Shown in pieces: positions 42,684 to 51,810 of a stretch of DNA of 64,000 nt. The notes under the pieces were generated by a model. It was not told the DNA's origin and made no database searches. It saw nothing but the letters and a program-made list of their open reading frames with translations. Positions within the stretch are counted from its first letter, which is position 1. Each line of letters opens with the position of its first letter. This DNA comes from Allocoprococcus sp004560705 (GTDB lineage Bacteria; Bacillota; Clostridia; Lachnospirales; Lachnospiraceae), in contig NZ_JBQHTK010000006.1 in the NCBI RefSeq assembly GCF_052065755.1, positions 70,275 to 134,274 of the forward strand, given 5' to 3'. A program made the translations under genes and the position numbers.

Positions 42684-45600
42684 ATGTCAAAGAGGGAAGA
42701 CATCCATAAAGTACTGATCATCGGTTCAGGGCCGATCATCATCGGACAGGCGTGTGAGTTTGACTATTCAGGCACACAGGCATGTAAGGCACTCAGAAAT
42801 CTGGGGTATGAGATTGTACTTGTTAATTCAAATCCGGCTACAATTATGACAGATCCGGAGATTGCGGATGTTACGTATATTGAACCGCTGAATGTGGAAC
42901 GGCTGGAACAGATCATTGCGAAGGAAAGACCGGATGCACTGCTCCCAAATCTTGGAGGACAGTCCGGACTGAATCTTTGTTCCGAGCTTTCACAGAAAGG
43001 AATACTTGATAAATATAATGTAAAAGTAATCGGTGTACAGGTAGACGCAATAGAACGTGGGGAAGACCGTATCGAGTTCAAGAAGACAATGGAAGGTCTT
43101 GGGATCGAGATGGCAAGAAGTGAGGTTGCCTATTCGGTTGATGAAGCACTTGCGATTGCTGATAAACTTGGTTATCCGGTGGTCCTTCGTCCGGCTTATA
43201 CGATGGGCGGCTCCGGCGGCGGACTTGTATACAATGTAGAGGAATTGAAAACGGTCTGTGCTCGTGGCCTTCAGGCGAGTCTTGTAGGACAGGTGCTGGT
43301 CGAAGAATCGATCCTCGGCTGGGAAGAATTAGAGCTGGAAGTGGTGCGTGACTCTGAGAATAACATGATCACCGTATGTTTTATAGAAAATATAGACCCG
43401 CTGGGTATCCATACAGGTGATTCATTCTGTTCCGCACCGATGCTTACGATTTCCGAAGAAGTTCAGAAACGTCTTCAGGAGAAGTCCTATAAAATCGTGG
43501 AATCCATCCAGGTCATCGGTGGAACCAACGTGCAGTGGGCACATGATCCGAAGACCGATCGTGACATTATCATTGAGATCAACCCGAGAACATCCCGTTC
43601 TTCCGCGCTTGCTTCCAAAGCAACCGGATTTCCGATCGCTCTTGTTTCAGCAATGCTGGCAACCGGCCTCACGCTGAAAGACATTCCTTGCGGAAAATAC
43701 GGCACATTGGATAAATACGTACCGGACGGCGATTATGTCGTGATCAAATTCGCACGCTGGGCATTTGAAAAATTCAAAGGTGTGGAAGATAAACTGGGCA
43801 CCCAGATGCGCGCCGTCGGTGAAGTCATGAGTATCGGTAAGACTTACAAAGAAGCGTTCCAGAAAGCAATCCGAAGCCTGGAAACAGGACGCTACGGACT
43901 GGGGCATGCGAAAGACTTCGACAGCAAGTCAAAAGAAGAACTCCTGAGACTTCTGATCACTCCGTCCAGTGAAAGGCATTTTGTGATGTATGAGGCACTC
44001 CGGAAAGGTGCAACAGTAGAAGAAATTCATGAAATTACGAAAGTAAAACATTATTTTATAGAGCAGATGAAGGAACTCGTGGAAGAGGAAGAGGCTTTGA
44101 TGCAGAATAAAGGCCAGCTTCCTTCTGATGAAGCGCTGATCACGGCAAAGAAAGATGGATTTTCCGATAAATATCTGAGCCAGATTCTGGAAGTTCCGGA
44201 AGAAGACATCCGGAACAAGCGAATCAGTCTCGGCGTGGAAGAGGCATGGGAGGGCGTTCATGTAAGCGGTACCAAGGACAGCGCATATTACTACTCCACC
44301 TACAATGCCGAAGATAAGAATCCGGTAAATAATGACAAGCCGAAGATCATGATCCTCGGCGGCGGACCGAACCGCATCGGACAAGGAATTGAGTTTGATT
44401 ATTGCTGTGTACATGCGTCCCTTGCACTGAAGAAGCTTGGATTTGAGACGATCATTGTCAACTGTAATCCGGAAACTGTTTCTACGGATTATGATACCTC
44501 TGACAAGCTGTATTTTGAGCCGCTTACACTGGAAGATGTACTCAGCATTTACAAAAAAGAGAAACCGGTCGGTGTAATCGCACAGTTCGGAGGCCAGACA
44601 CCGCTGAACCTGGCTGCGGACCTGGAGAAAAATGGTGTGAAGATTCTCGGAACTGCTCCGTCTGTAATCGATATGGCAGAAGACCGGGATTTGTTCCGTG
44701 CAATGATGGAGAAGCTTGAGATCCCGATGCCGGAATCCGGAATGGCGGTTACGGTAGACGAAGCACTCGCTATTGCTGAAGAAATCGGTTATCCGGTAAT
44801 GGTACGTCCTTCCTACGTACTCGGCGGACGTGGAATGGAAGTCGTTTATGACGCAGAAAGTATGGTAGAATATATGCAGGCTGCAGTCGGTGTGACACCG
44901 GACAGACCGATCCTGATCGACCGTTTTCTCGGACATGCAACCGAATGCGAAGCCGATGCAATCAGCGATGGAACCCATGCATTTGTTCCGGCAGTTATGG
45001 AGCACATCGAACTTGCAGGTGTACACTCCGGTGATTCTGCATGTATCGTTCCATCTAAATACATTTCCGAAGAAAATGTACAGACGATCAAGGAATACAC
45101 CAGAAGGATCGCAGAAGAAATGGGTGTCCGCGGCCTTATGAATATGCAGTATGCGATCGAGAACGGCAAAGTATATGTGCTCGAAGCAAATCCTCGCGCA
45201 TCCCGTACGGTACCGCTCGTATCCAAAGTATGCAACATCCGTATGGTGCCGCTGGCCATCGATATCGTGACATCCGAACTGACCGGAAGACCGTCACCGG
45301 TACCGGCACTGAAAGAGCAGAACATTCCGTATTACGGAGTCAAAGAAGCCGTATTCCCGTTCAATATGTTCCAGGAAGTTGACCCGGTACTCGGACCTGA
45401 AATGCGGTCTACCGGAGAAGTGCTCGGACTCTCCAGATTTTACGGAGAAGCCTTCTTCAAAGCACAAGAAGCTACCCAGACCAGACTTCCTCTGGAAGGC
45501 ACTGTACTGATCTCCGTAAATGATAAGGACAAACCGGAAGTTGTCGATTTGGCACGTGAATTTACAGAAACCGGCTTCAAGATCATCGCTTCCAGACACA

Positions 45601-45908
45601 CCTGCGAACTTCTTCGCGAAAACGGAATCGAGGCGGAGATGATCAACAAGCTGCAGGAAGGAAGACCGAACATGCTGGATCTGATCACAAACGGAAAGAT
45701 CGATCTGATCGTGAATACCCCGATCGGAAAAGACCGGATCTGGGATGACAGCTACCTGCGAAAAGCGGCAATCAAGAAGAAAGTACCGTACATGACGACA
45801 ATTGCGGCAGCAAAGGCAACCGTAAGCGGAATCAAATCCATGAAGAAGCAGGGATGCGGAGAAGTTAGATCCCTTCAGGAACTTCACTGTATGATTCATG
45901 ATAAATAA
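42684..45908 (+). CDS. carB: Carbamoyl-phosphate synthase, large subunit
   Basis: Makes carbamoyl phosphate for pyrimidines and arginine from bicarbonate, glutamine-derived ammonia and two ATP. The 1074-residue protein has two homologous ATP-grasp halves: N-half GSGPIIIGQACEFDYSG (12-28) and RPAYTMGGSGGGL (about 169), C-half GGGPNRIGQGIEFDYCC (about 560) and RPSYVLGGRGMEVV (about 705). The last 130 residues are the MGS-like allosteric domain. Full length. The glutaminase subunit carA is not adjacent, so it must be elsewhere. It has its own promoter and terminator. Confidence 0.97.
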   Translation: MSKREDIHKVLIIGSGPIIIGQACEFDYSGTQACKALRNLGYEIVLVNSNPATIMTDPEIADVTYIEPLNVERLEQIIAKERPDALLPNLGGQSGLNLCSELSQKGILDKYNVKVIGVQVDAIERGEDRIEFKKTMEGLGIEMARSEVAYSVDEALAIADKLGYPVVLRPAYTMGGSGGGLVYNVEELKTVCARGLQASLVGQVLVEESILGWEELELEVVRDSENNMITVCFIENIDPLGIHTGDSFCSAPMLTISEEVQKRLQEKSYKIVESIQVIGGTNVQWAHDPKTDRDIIIEINPRTSRSSALASKATGFPIALVSAMLATGLTLKDIPCGKYGTLDKYVPDGDYVVIKFARWAFEKFKGVEDKLGTQMRAVGEVMSIGKTYKEAFQKAIRSLETGRYGLGHAKDFDSKSKEELLRLLITPSSERHFVMYEALRKGATVEEIHEITKVKHYFIEQMKELVEEEEALMQNKGQLPSDEALITAKKDGFSDKYLSQILEVPEEDIRNKRISLGVEEAWEGVHVSGTKDSAYYYSTYNAEDKNPVNNDKPKIMILGGGPNRIGQGIEFDYCCVHASLALKKLGFETIIVNCNPETVSTDYDTSDKLYFEPLTLEDVLSIYKKEKPVGVIAQFGGQTPLNLAADLEKNGVKILGTAPSVIDMAEDRDLFRAMMEKLEIPMPESGMAVTVDEALAIAEEIGYPVMVRPSYVLGGRGMEVVYDAESMVEYMQAAVGVTPDRPILIDRFLGHATECEADAISDGTHAFVPAVMEHIELAGVHSGDSACIVPSKYISEENVQTIKEYTRRIAEEMGVRGLMNMQYAIENGKVYVLEANPRASRTVPLVSKVCNIRMVPLAIDIVTSELTGRPSPVPALKEQNIPYYGVKEAVFPFNMFQEVDPVLGPEMRSTGEVLGLSRFYGEAFFKAQEATQTRLPLEGTVLISVNDKDKPEVVDLAREFTETGFKIIASRHTCELLRENGIEAEMINKLQEGRPNMLDLITNGKIDLIVNTPIGKDRIWDDSYLRKAAIKKKVPYMTTIAAAKATVSGIKSMKKQGCGEVRSLQELHCMIHDK

Positions 45909-45919
45909 ATAGATAGTAT

Positions 45920-45952
45920 AAAGGTATCGGTAGTTTTACTGATACCTTTTTT
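45920..45952 (+). terminator. Intrinsic terminator after carB
   Basis: 12-bp stem AAAGGTATCGGT / ACTGATACCTTT (one G-U) with a 6-base loop and a T run. Confidence 0.9.
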
Positions 45953-45996
45953 CTGCTATAATTAGTTCCGGACTATATGAAAAAGGATGGTAAAAT

Positions 45997-46476
45997 ATGA
46001 AAATTACGTTACTTACAGTAGGTAAAATAAAAGAAAAATACTTGAAAGACGCAATCGCAGAATATTCAAAACGGCTGAGTAAATATTGCAAGCTGGAGAT
46101 CATCGAAGTGGCAGATGAAAAAACTCCGGATAATGCAAGTGAAGTTGTAGAAAATGTAATACGGGATAAAGAAGGAGAAAGACTTCTGAAATATGTCAAA
46201 GATGATACATTTGTGATTACGCTGGAAATTAAAGGGAAAATGATGACTTCTGAGGAATTGGCAGAGAAGATCGATACTCTGGGAATACGCGGAGTCAGTC
46301 ATATTATGTTTATTATCGGCGGGTCGATCGGACTCGGGGAAGATGTGATAAAACGGTCGGATTTTGCGCTTAGTTTTTCGAAAATGACGTTTCCGCATCA
46401 ATTGATGAGGGTGATTCTGCTGGAGCAGATTTACCGGAGTTATCGGATTATTGCGGGGGAGCCGTATCATAAATAA
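45997..46476 (+). CDS. rlmH: 23S rRNA (pseudouridine-1915-N3)-methyltransferase
   Basis: A 159-residue SPOUT-fold enzyme that methylates pseudouridine 1915 of 23S rRNA using SAM. It begins MKITLLTVGKIKEKYL, has the knot glycine loop FIIGGSIGLGEDV (about 106-118), and ends with the strongly conserved LEQIYRSYRIIAGEPYHK. Length is exactly typical. A TATAAT (45957-45962) precedes it, so it may have its own promoter. Confidence 0.97.
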   Translation: MKITLLTVGKIKEKYLKDAIAEYSKRLSKYCKLEIIEVADEKTPDNASEVVENVIRDKEGERLLKYVKDDTFVITLEIKGKMMTSEELAEKIDTLGIRGVSHIMFIIGGSIGLGEDVIKRSDFALSFSKMTFPHQLMRVILLEQIYRSYRIIAGEPYHK

Positions 46477-46558
46477 TAGCGAGAAAATCTACTACAAAAT
46501 TTGATTATACTGCCCAATCCTTGTCAGGTTTCTCCCTCTTTTTTGTACATTTTACACC

Positions 46559-46609
46559 TTGTTATTTAAAAAAATGAGACTATAATAGAGAATGTTAAAA
46601 GATTAACAA
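46559..46609 (+). promoter_or_regulatory. Promoter of gldA with candidate Rex operator
   Basis: -35 TTGTTA (46559-46564), 16-bp spacer, perfect -10 TATAAT (46581-46586). A Rex-like site, ATGTTAA (46592-46598) and TTAACAA (46603-46609) with 4 bases between, matches 13 of 14 consensus positions and lies across the expected start site, 17 bp before the gldA ATG. Confidence 0.75.
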
Positions 46610-46626
46610 GCAAGGAGGCATTTGTA

Positions 46627-47724
46627 ATGGCAAGACTTAGAATGATGCGTGCACCACAGAAATATGTGCAAGGAAGAGATGCTCTTTTCAAATTTCATGA
46701 AGAGATGAAAGAACTGGGAGATAAATGGTTATTTATCTGTTCAAAAAGTGGGCATAAGATGTGCCATGACAAAATTGAAAAGAGTTTTGATGGAACGGAG
46801 GATCTTCGCGTTTATGAAATCTTCGGTGGAATTTCCAGTACCGGTGAGATTGAAAGAATGCGTAAACTCGTAAAAGAGAATGGAATCAATGTTGTTGTGG
46901 GTGTTGGTGGAGGATCAGCAATCGATACTGCAAAAGCTACAGCATATTATGAAAAATTACCTGTTGTGATTGTTCCTACCGTGGTAGCAACGGATGCTCC
47001 TTGCACAGGACTTTCCGTAATATATAACGATGATGAAACGTTTAACAGTTATTTGTTCTATCCAAAGAATCCGGAAGCTGTCATTGTAGATAGTGATATA
47101 ATTGCAAAAGCACCTGTGAAATTCCTGGTTGCAGGTATGGGGGATGCACTTGGTACTTATTTTGAAGCAAGAGCATGTGAAAGAACAGATGCGCCAAGTC
47201 TTGAATTTGGAGGAATTACCAGATCTGCAATGGCGCTCTGCAAGCTTTGTTATGAGACATTGAAAGAATATGGAGCAGCAGCAAAACATGCATGTGAGAA
47301 TCAGGTAGTAACCCCTGCGTTGGATGCAATTATTGAGGCGAATGTATATTTGTCAGGTGTGGGCGCTGACAACGGAGGACTTGCAGTAGCCCATTCATTT
47401 TACAATGGTCTAACAGCACTTGGAGGACACAGTGCACCGCATGGTAATTGTGTTGCATTTGGAACGTTGGTACAGCTTGTCCTGGAAGGTGCTTCAAAAG
47501 AAGAGTTCAAAGAAGTACAGGATTTTTGCCGGGAAGTAGGACTTCCGGTTACGCTGGAAGAAATTGGAGTGACTACCAAAGAAGAAATCAAAGTAATTGC
47601 AGAAAAATCTTGTGTGGAAGGAGAATCCATCCATAATATGGTAGCAGATGTTACTCCTGCACAGCTTTATGATGCGATTGTTACGGCTGATTCTTTGGGA
47701 AGGGCGGTATTGCAGAAGAATTAA
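46627..47724 (+). CDS. gldA: Glycerol dehydrogenase (iron-containing alcohol dehydrogenase family)
   Basis: A 365-residue metal-dependent dehydrogenase that interconverts glycerol and dihydroxyacetone with NAD(H). It aligns closely by eye with E. coli GldA: VGVGGGSAIDTAKA (about 94-107), PTVVATDAPCTGLSVIY, AGMGDALGTYFEARAC with the metal Asp, and AVAHSFYNGLTA plus APHGNCVAFGTL with the metal His residues. AAGGAGG precedes the ATG. A near-perfect Rex site is in its promoter. Other small diols or hydroxyketones are possible substrates. Confidence 0.92.
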   Translation: MARLRMMRAPQKYVQGRDALFKFHEEMKELGDKWLFICSKSGHKMCHDKIEKSFDGTEDLRVYEIFGGISSTGEIERMRKLVKENGINVVVGVGGGSAIDTAKATAYYEKLPVVIVPTVVATDAPCTGLSVIYNDDETFNSYLFYPKNPEAVIVDSDIIAKAPVKFLVAGMGDALGTYFEARACERTDAPSLEFGGITRSAMALCKLCYETLKEYGAAAKHACENQVVTPALDAIIEANVYLSGVGADNGGLAVAHSFYNGLTALGGHSAPHGNCVAFGTLVQLVLEGASKEEFKEVQDFCREVGLPVTLEEIGVTTKEEIKVIAEKSCVEGESIHNMVADVTPAQLYDAIVTADSLGRAVLQKN

Positions 47725-47744
47725 TTGAAAAGTAATATTAACGA

Positions 47745-47815
47745 AGGGAGAGGAAGCGCATTCCATGTCTTTATGAAAAGATGTTGAGGATGTGCCTTCT
47801 CTTTTTCTGTTTATC
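47745..47815 (+). terminator. Imperfect terminator hairpin after gldA
   Basis: A long stem with bulges: GGAGAGGAAGCGCATTCC region pairs with GGATGTGCCTTCTC, and an inner ATGTCTTT/AAAAGATGT arm; followed by CTTTTTC. Confidence 0.6.
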
Positions 47816-47879
47816 ATTTCTTATTAAATTTAGTATATCATTATATGAAGTGAATATAACTATATGGATTTATATTTTT

Positions 47880-47962
47880 TTGAATATTAATAGAAATAAT
47901 CTATAATTAGAAACGTATATTACTATTACCAATTGGACTCTTTATAGGAATCGTGATAGCAT
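47880..47962 (+). promoter_or_regulatory. Two candidate promoters of the desulfidase-ECF operon
   Basis: P1: -35 TTGAAT (47880-47885), 16-bp spacer, -10 TATAAT (47902-47907). P2: -35 TTGGAC (47933-47938), 18-bp spacer, -10 TAGCAT (47957-47962). The P2 -35 is part of CCAATTGGAC (47929-47938), a 10-mer repeated exactly at the merR promoter. Confidence 0.55.
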
Positions 47963-47982
47963 AGAGCAGATGGAGGTATAAC

Positions 47983-48555
47983 ATGAAAAGACTGTTAATT
48001 GTATCACATTGTATTCTGAATACAGCTTCCAAAGTGGCAATGGATGAAAAAGAGCTTCAAGAGGAATACGAATTGAGACTTACATTGATGACAAAGGTAA
48101 TGGAAAACGATATTCAGCTTCTGCAGCTCCCCTGCCCGGAATTCATCCTGTATGGCTCAAGAAGATGGGGACACGTAAAAGATCAGTTTGATCATCCGCA
48201 TTTTCGTAAAGAATGCCGCAAGATGTTAGAACCGGTTCTCATGCAGCTGGAGGAATATCTAAGATATCCGGATGAGTACCAGGTGCTGGGAATCGTATCT
48301 GTGGATGGAAGCCCAAGCTGCGGTTATGGTCTTACCTGCAGGGGAAACTGGGGCGGAGAATTATCCGGAAATATGGATGAAGTTTCAGTTAAGGTGGGTA
48401 CTTGTAAAGGCGTGAAGGAACCGGGAGTATTGATGGAAATTCTGGAAAAAGAATTAAAAGAACGGGAACTTCAGGTACCGATTTACAATATGAAAGATAC
48501 AATTCAGTTGTTAGACTCCGTTTCTGGTAAGGAAACAAGCAAAAAGAATTGTTGA
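47983..48555 (+). CDS. TudS-related putative desulfidase (DUF523-like)
   Basis: A 190-residue protein. It starts LLIVSHCILNTASKV and has SVDGSPSCGYGLTC near residue 105-118, plus a LPCPEF motif near 48; these three cysteine-bearing segments match the TudS/DUF523 pattern, in which three cysteines hold a [4Fe-4S] cluster that removes sulfur from thiouracil-type compounds. I believe it corresponds to the database family named after C. difficile CD3072, from memory. It is the first gene of an ECF transporter operon (54 bp to the next gene), so its substrate may be what the transporter imports. TGGAGG precedes the ATG. Confidence 0.75.
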   Translation: MKRLLIVSHCILNTASKVAMDEKELQEEYELRLTLMTKVMENDIQLLQLPCPEFILYGSRRWGHVKDQFDHPHFRKECRKMLEPVLMQLEEYLRYPDEYQVLGIVSVDGSPSCGYGLTCRGNWGGELSGNMDEVSVKVGTCKGVKEPGVLMEILEKELKERELQVPIYNMKDTIQLLDSVSGKETSKKNC

Positions 48556-48609
48556 AAAAACCAGAACAGTAACATACATCTATAGGATGAGAAAGAAGGA
48601 GAAACAACT

Positions 48610-49170
48610 ATGAAAAACAGAAAAGTGTATGTAACAGCATTTTGCGGAGTGTGTGTGGCGATGAATATCGTTCTCGGTATCATTACAGCAGCACTTGGAA
48701 TTCCGCTGTACCTTGATACTTTGGGAACGGTTCTTTCTGCAGCGATTCTTGGACCGGTTCCGGGTATGATCGTGGGATCATTAAGCAATATTATTACAGG
48801 ACTTATGTACAGTGTTACAGATATTCCGTTCTTCCTTGTAAATATGGCGGTAGGTCTGGTCGTTGGTCTTGTTGCCAAGAAGTTCACATGGTCTATTATC
48901 CCGGCAATTGTAACAGGTCTTGCATTAAGTGTGATCTGTCCTGCAATCGGAACACCGATCGGTATTTATGTATATGGTGGTCTGAACGGTTCTGTATCAG
49001 ATATGCTAGTTACAGCATTAGTACAGGGAGGAAAGAGTATTTTCCAGGCATCATTCCTGAGAAATATCGCTTCTAACCTGATCGATAAGGTTGGAACCTG
49101 TATTATCGGCTGGGCACTGATTAAGGCAATGCCGGCGCGATTCCTGGATAATTTCAAAAAAGAGCAGTAA
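48610..49170 (+). CDS. ECF transporter substrate-binding S component
   Basis: A 186-residue, very hydrophobic protein with about six membrane helices, the fold of ECF-transporter S components (GVCVAMNIVLGIITAALGIP, VPGMIVGSLSNIITGL). S components catch the vitamin or metabolite and define specificity. It is not BioY, ThiT, RibU or FolT by any motif I know; from memory it fits the CD3073-type group, which is seen next to CD3072-type desulfidases. GAAGGAG precedes the ATG. The energising genes ecfA1-ecfA2-ecfT follow directly, making a dedicated (group I) transporter. Confidence 0.8.
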   Translation: MKNRKVYVTAFCGVCVAMNIVLGIITAALGIPLYLDTLGTVLSAAILGPVPGMIVGSLSNIITGLMYSVTDIPFFLVNMAVGLVVGLVAKKFTWSIIPAIVTGLALSVICPAIGTPIGIYVYGGLNGSVSDMLVTALVQGGKSIFQASFLRNIASNLIDKVGTCIIGWALIKAMPARFLDNFKKEQ

Positions 49171-49179
49171 GGAATAAGA

Positions 49180-50049
49180 ATGATTAAGATAAAAGACTTA
49201 ATACACAAATATACAGTATGGGAGTCCGAAACCGAAAAAAGCAAAAAGACAGTATTGGATGGGATATCATTAGATATCCCATCCGGTCAATTTGTGGCAA
49301 TATTAGGTGCAAATGGTTCCGGTAAATCGACGCTTGCCAAACATCTGAATGTGCTTCTGTTACCGGATGAAGGAACGGTCTGGATCAATGGAAAGAAAAC
49401 GGAGGACAGAGCAGCTTTATGGGAAATTAGAGAAAAAGTCGGTATGGTTTTTCAGAATCCGGACAACCAGATCATCGGAACCAGTGTGGAAGAAGATGTG
49501 GCGTTTGGGCCGGAAAATAAGAATCTGGAACCGAATGAGATCCAGAAAAGAGTGACAACCAGTCTGAAAGAAGTCGGACTTCTTGAAAAGAGAAAAGCCT
49601 CTCCTTTCCGGTTGTCGGGAGGGCAGAAGCAGCGGGTTGCCATTGCCGGTGTTCTGGCAGGTCTGCCAAAATGTATTGTTCTAGATGAACCGACAGCCAT
49701 GCTTGATCCGAAATCCAGAAAAGAAGTTTTACAAGTGGTACATGAATTAAATAAACAAAAAGGAATAACCGTGATCCTGATCACCCATCATACGGATGAG
49801 GTAGTAGATGCAGATCAGATTATTGTGATGGACAAGGGACACATTATAAAAAAGGGAACTCCAACAGAGATTTTTCAGGATCTGGAGCTGCTTCGAAGCG
49901 TAAAAATGGATGTGCCACAGGTGACGGAACTTGCGCAAAGACTCTATCAGGACGGTGTTCCCCTGGAACTTCCGGTTCTGACGGAGGAACAGTTTTTGGA
50001 ACAGATGATGAAAATAAAGAACCATATGGAAGGGGGAATCCGAAAATGA
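49180..50049 (+). CDS. ecfA1: ECF transporter ATPase EcfA1
   Basis: A 289-residue ATP-binding subunit. Walker A GANGSGKSTLAKHLN (about 44-58), Q-loop MVFQNPDNQIIGTSVEEDVAFGP in pieces, signature RLSGGQKQRVAIAGVLA (about 145) and Walker B CIVLDEPTAMLDP are intact. The QNPDNQI form of the Q-loop is typical of EcfA1. It lies 9 bp after the S component and overlaps ecfA2 by 4 bp (ATGA). Confidence 0.92.
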   Translation: MIKIKDLIHKYTVWESETEKSKKTVLDGISLDIPSGQFVAILGANGSGKSTLAKHLNVLLLPDEGTVWINGKKTEDRAALWEIREKVGMVFQNPDNQIIGTSVEEDVAFGPENKNLEPNEIQKRVTTSLKEVGLLEKRKASPFRLSGGQKQRVAIAGVLAGLPKCIVLDEPTAMLDPKSRKEVLQVVHELNKQKGITVILITHHTDEVVDADQIIVMDKGHIIKKGTPTEIFQDLELLRSVKMDVPQVTELAQRLYQDGVPLELPVLTEEQFLEQMMKIKNHMEGGIRK

Positions 50050-50909
50050 TGGAAGTAAGAAATCTCACTTTTACATATGGGAAGAAGACTGTAAATGAAT
50101 GCAAGGTTCTGGATGATATTTCGTTTGAAATCAGAGAAGGAGAATTGATTGGCCTGATTGGCTCTTCAGGATCTGGGAAAACAACACTGATCAAACATTT
50201 GAATGGACTTTTGAAAGCTGATTCTGGAGATATTCTGTTTCATGGACAAAGTATTTACGATAAAAAATATGTATTATCTAAATTGAGGAAAGAGGTTGGT
50301 CTTGTTTTTCAATATCCCGAACAACAGCTTTTTAAAAACACGGTGCTTGCGGATGTCAGTTTCGGCCCGCTGAATATGGGATTGTCGCACGAAGATGCGG
50401 AAAAATCGGCAAAAGAGAGTCTGGAACTGGTCGGAATTGATTCGGACTATTACTATGTAAGTCCTCTTGAATTATCCGGAGGACAGAAGCGCTGTGTCGC
50501 CATTGCAGGTGTTCTTGCGATGAACCCGAAGATTCTTGTTATGGACGAGCCTGCTGCCGGACTGGATCCGGGGACCCGCAGGAGTATTTACCAGCTGGTA
50601 AAAAGAATCAAAAAGGAGCGGCAGATTGCAGTTGTTCTTGTTTCTCATCATATGGAGGATGTGGCAGAATATGCGGATAGAGTGCTTGTGCTTCATGATC
50701 ACAGGCTTGTAAGACAAGGAACGGTCAGAGAGATTTTCAACCAGATTGATTATCTGAAAAGCATTGGAATCGGTGTACCTCAGATCACAGATGTTACAGA
50801 GAAACTTCGTCTGTCCGGTTTTCCGATTGAACATGCGGCTATTACTGTGGATGAGGCTGAAAAAATGATTCTCGAAGTGCTTCAAAAAAGGAAAGGAGAG
50901 CGCAGATGA
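50046..50909 (+). CDS. ecfA2: ECF transporter ATPase EcfA2
   Basis: A 287-residue partner ATPase. Walker A GSSGSGKTTLIKHLNG (about 40-55), Q-loop VFQYPEQQLFKNTV (the YPEQQLF form marks EcfA2), signature ELSGGQKRCVAIAGVLA and Walker B ILVMDEPAAGLDP are intact. One oddity is Cys in place of Arg after GGQKR. It overlaps both neighbours by 4 bp, so the A1-A2-T trio is translated as a unit in equal amounts. Confidence 0.92.
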   Translation: MMEVRNLTFTYGKKTVNECKVLDDISFEIREGELIGLIGSSGSGKTTLIKHLNGLLKADSGDILFHGQSIYDKKYVLSKLRKEVGLVFQYPEQQLFKNTVLADVSFGPLNMGLSHEDAEKSAKESLELVGIDSDYYYVSPLELSGGQKRCVAIAGVLAMNPKILVMDEPAAGLDPGTRRSIYQLVKRIKKERQIAVVLVSHHMEDVAEYADRVLVLHDHRLVRQGTVREIFNQIDYLKSIGIGVPQITDVTEKLRLSGFPIEHAAITVDEAEKMILEVLQKRKGERR

Positions 50910-51709
50910 TACGAGATATTACGATCGGACAGTATTATGCAAATACCTCGGTTGTCCATAACATGGATCCCCGTACAAAATTGATGGGGGTACTGGTTTA
51001 TGTGCTTACTCTTTTTCTGGTGAAAAACCCCCTTCTGTACCTGGTATATCTTGGAATTGTTTTCGTATTATATCACGTTTCAAAGGTTCCGCTTTCATTT
51101 ATGCTGAAAGGACTGAAGGGGATAATAATTCTGCTGATTTTTACGTTCTGCTTTCGCCTGATTTGTACACCAGGGAATGTAGTAGCAAAGTTCTGGATTT
51201 TTCAAATCACGGAAGAAGGAATCATAAAAGCCATCAGCCTTACCTCCAGAATCGCATTAATGATTCTGGGTGCATCTTTGTTATCCTATACAACAACACC
51301 AAAGGAGATGGCAGATGGACTGGAAAAAGCACTTTCTGGATTGGAGAAGTTTCATATACCGGTGCATGACATGACGGTGATCGTCATGATTGCGTTTCGC
51401 TTTATTCCGATTCTTCTGGAAGAGATCAACGTTCTTATGGATGCTCAGGCGGCCCGGGGTGTAGAATTTGAAAAATGCTCTGTTTTGAAAAAGTGCAAAA
51501 ATGTGCTGACGCTTCTGATGCCATTATTCATGTCAACAGTAAGAAGATCATCTGATCTTGCGATGGCGATGGAAGCAAGAGGATATTCCGGAGATAAGCC
51601 AACTTCTAAAATGTACCCGTTGGTGTATCAAAAGCGGGACAGGATTGCATATGTTGTTTTGTTCTTCTTTGCTGTTCTGATGACCAGCTTACGAATCTGT
51701 CACGTCTGA
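50906..51709 (+). CDS. ecfT: ECF transporter membrane subunit EcfT
   Basis: A 267-residue membrane scaffold that links the ATPases to the S component. Hydrophobic helices occur at about 25-80, 105-125 and 240-260. The two coupling-helix motifs are seen as MDAQAARGVEF and AMEARGYSG, the paired ARG signature of EcfT. It starts in the ecfA2 stop (4-bp overlap) and closes the operon; about 100 bp follow before merR. Confidence 0.92.
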   Translation: MIRDITIGQYYANTSVVHNMDPRTKLMGVLVYVLTLFLVKNPLLYLVYLGIVFVLYHVSKVPLSFMLKGLKGIIILLIFTFCFRLICTPGNVVAKFWIFQITEEGIIKAISLTSRIALMILGASLLSYTTTPKEMADGLEKALSGLEKFHIPVHDMTVIVMIAFRFIPILLEEINVLMDAQAARGVEFEKCSVLKKCKNVLTLLMPLFMSTVRRSSDLAMAMEARGYSGDKPTSKMYPLVYQKRDRIAYVVLFFFAVLMTSLRICHV

Positions 51710-51726
51710 TCGAGTAATGATTCCAA

Positions 51727-51760
51727 TTGGACAATCTTGAAACTCTGTAGTAAGATGAGA
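51727..51760 (+). promoter_or_regulatory. Promoter of merR with candidate operator
   Basis: -35 TTGGAC (51727-51732), 18-bp spacer, -10 TAAGAT (51751-51756). The -35 is in CCAATTGGAC (51723-51732), identical to the element before the desulfidase gene. ACTCT-N8-ATGAGA (51742-51760) overlaps the -10 and recurs at the promoter at 52691. Confidence 0.55.
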
Positions 51761-51810
51761 GTTAGAGGCAGTAAAACACGGTGTATTTTGTTTGAAGGAG
51801 CATCTGTATT

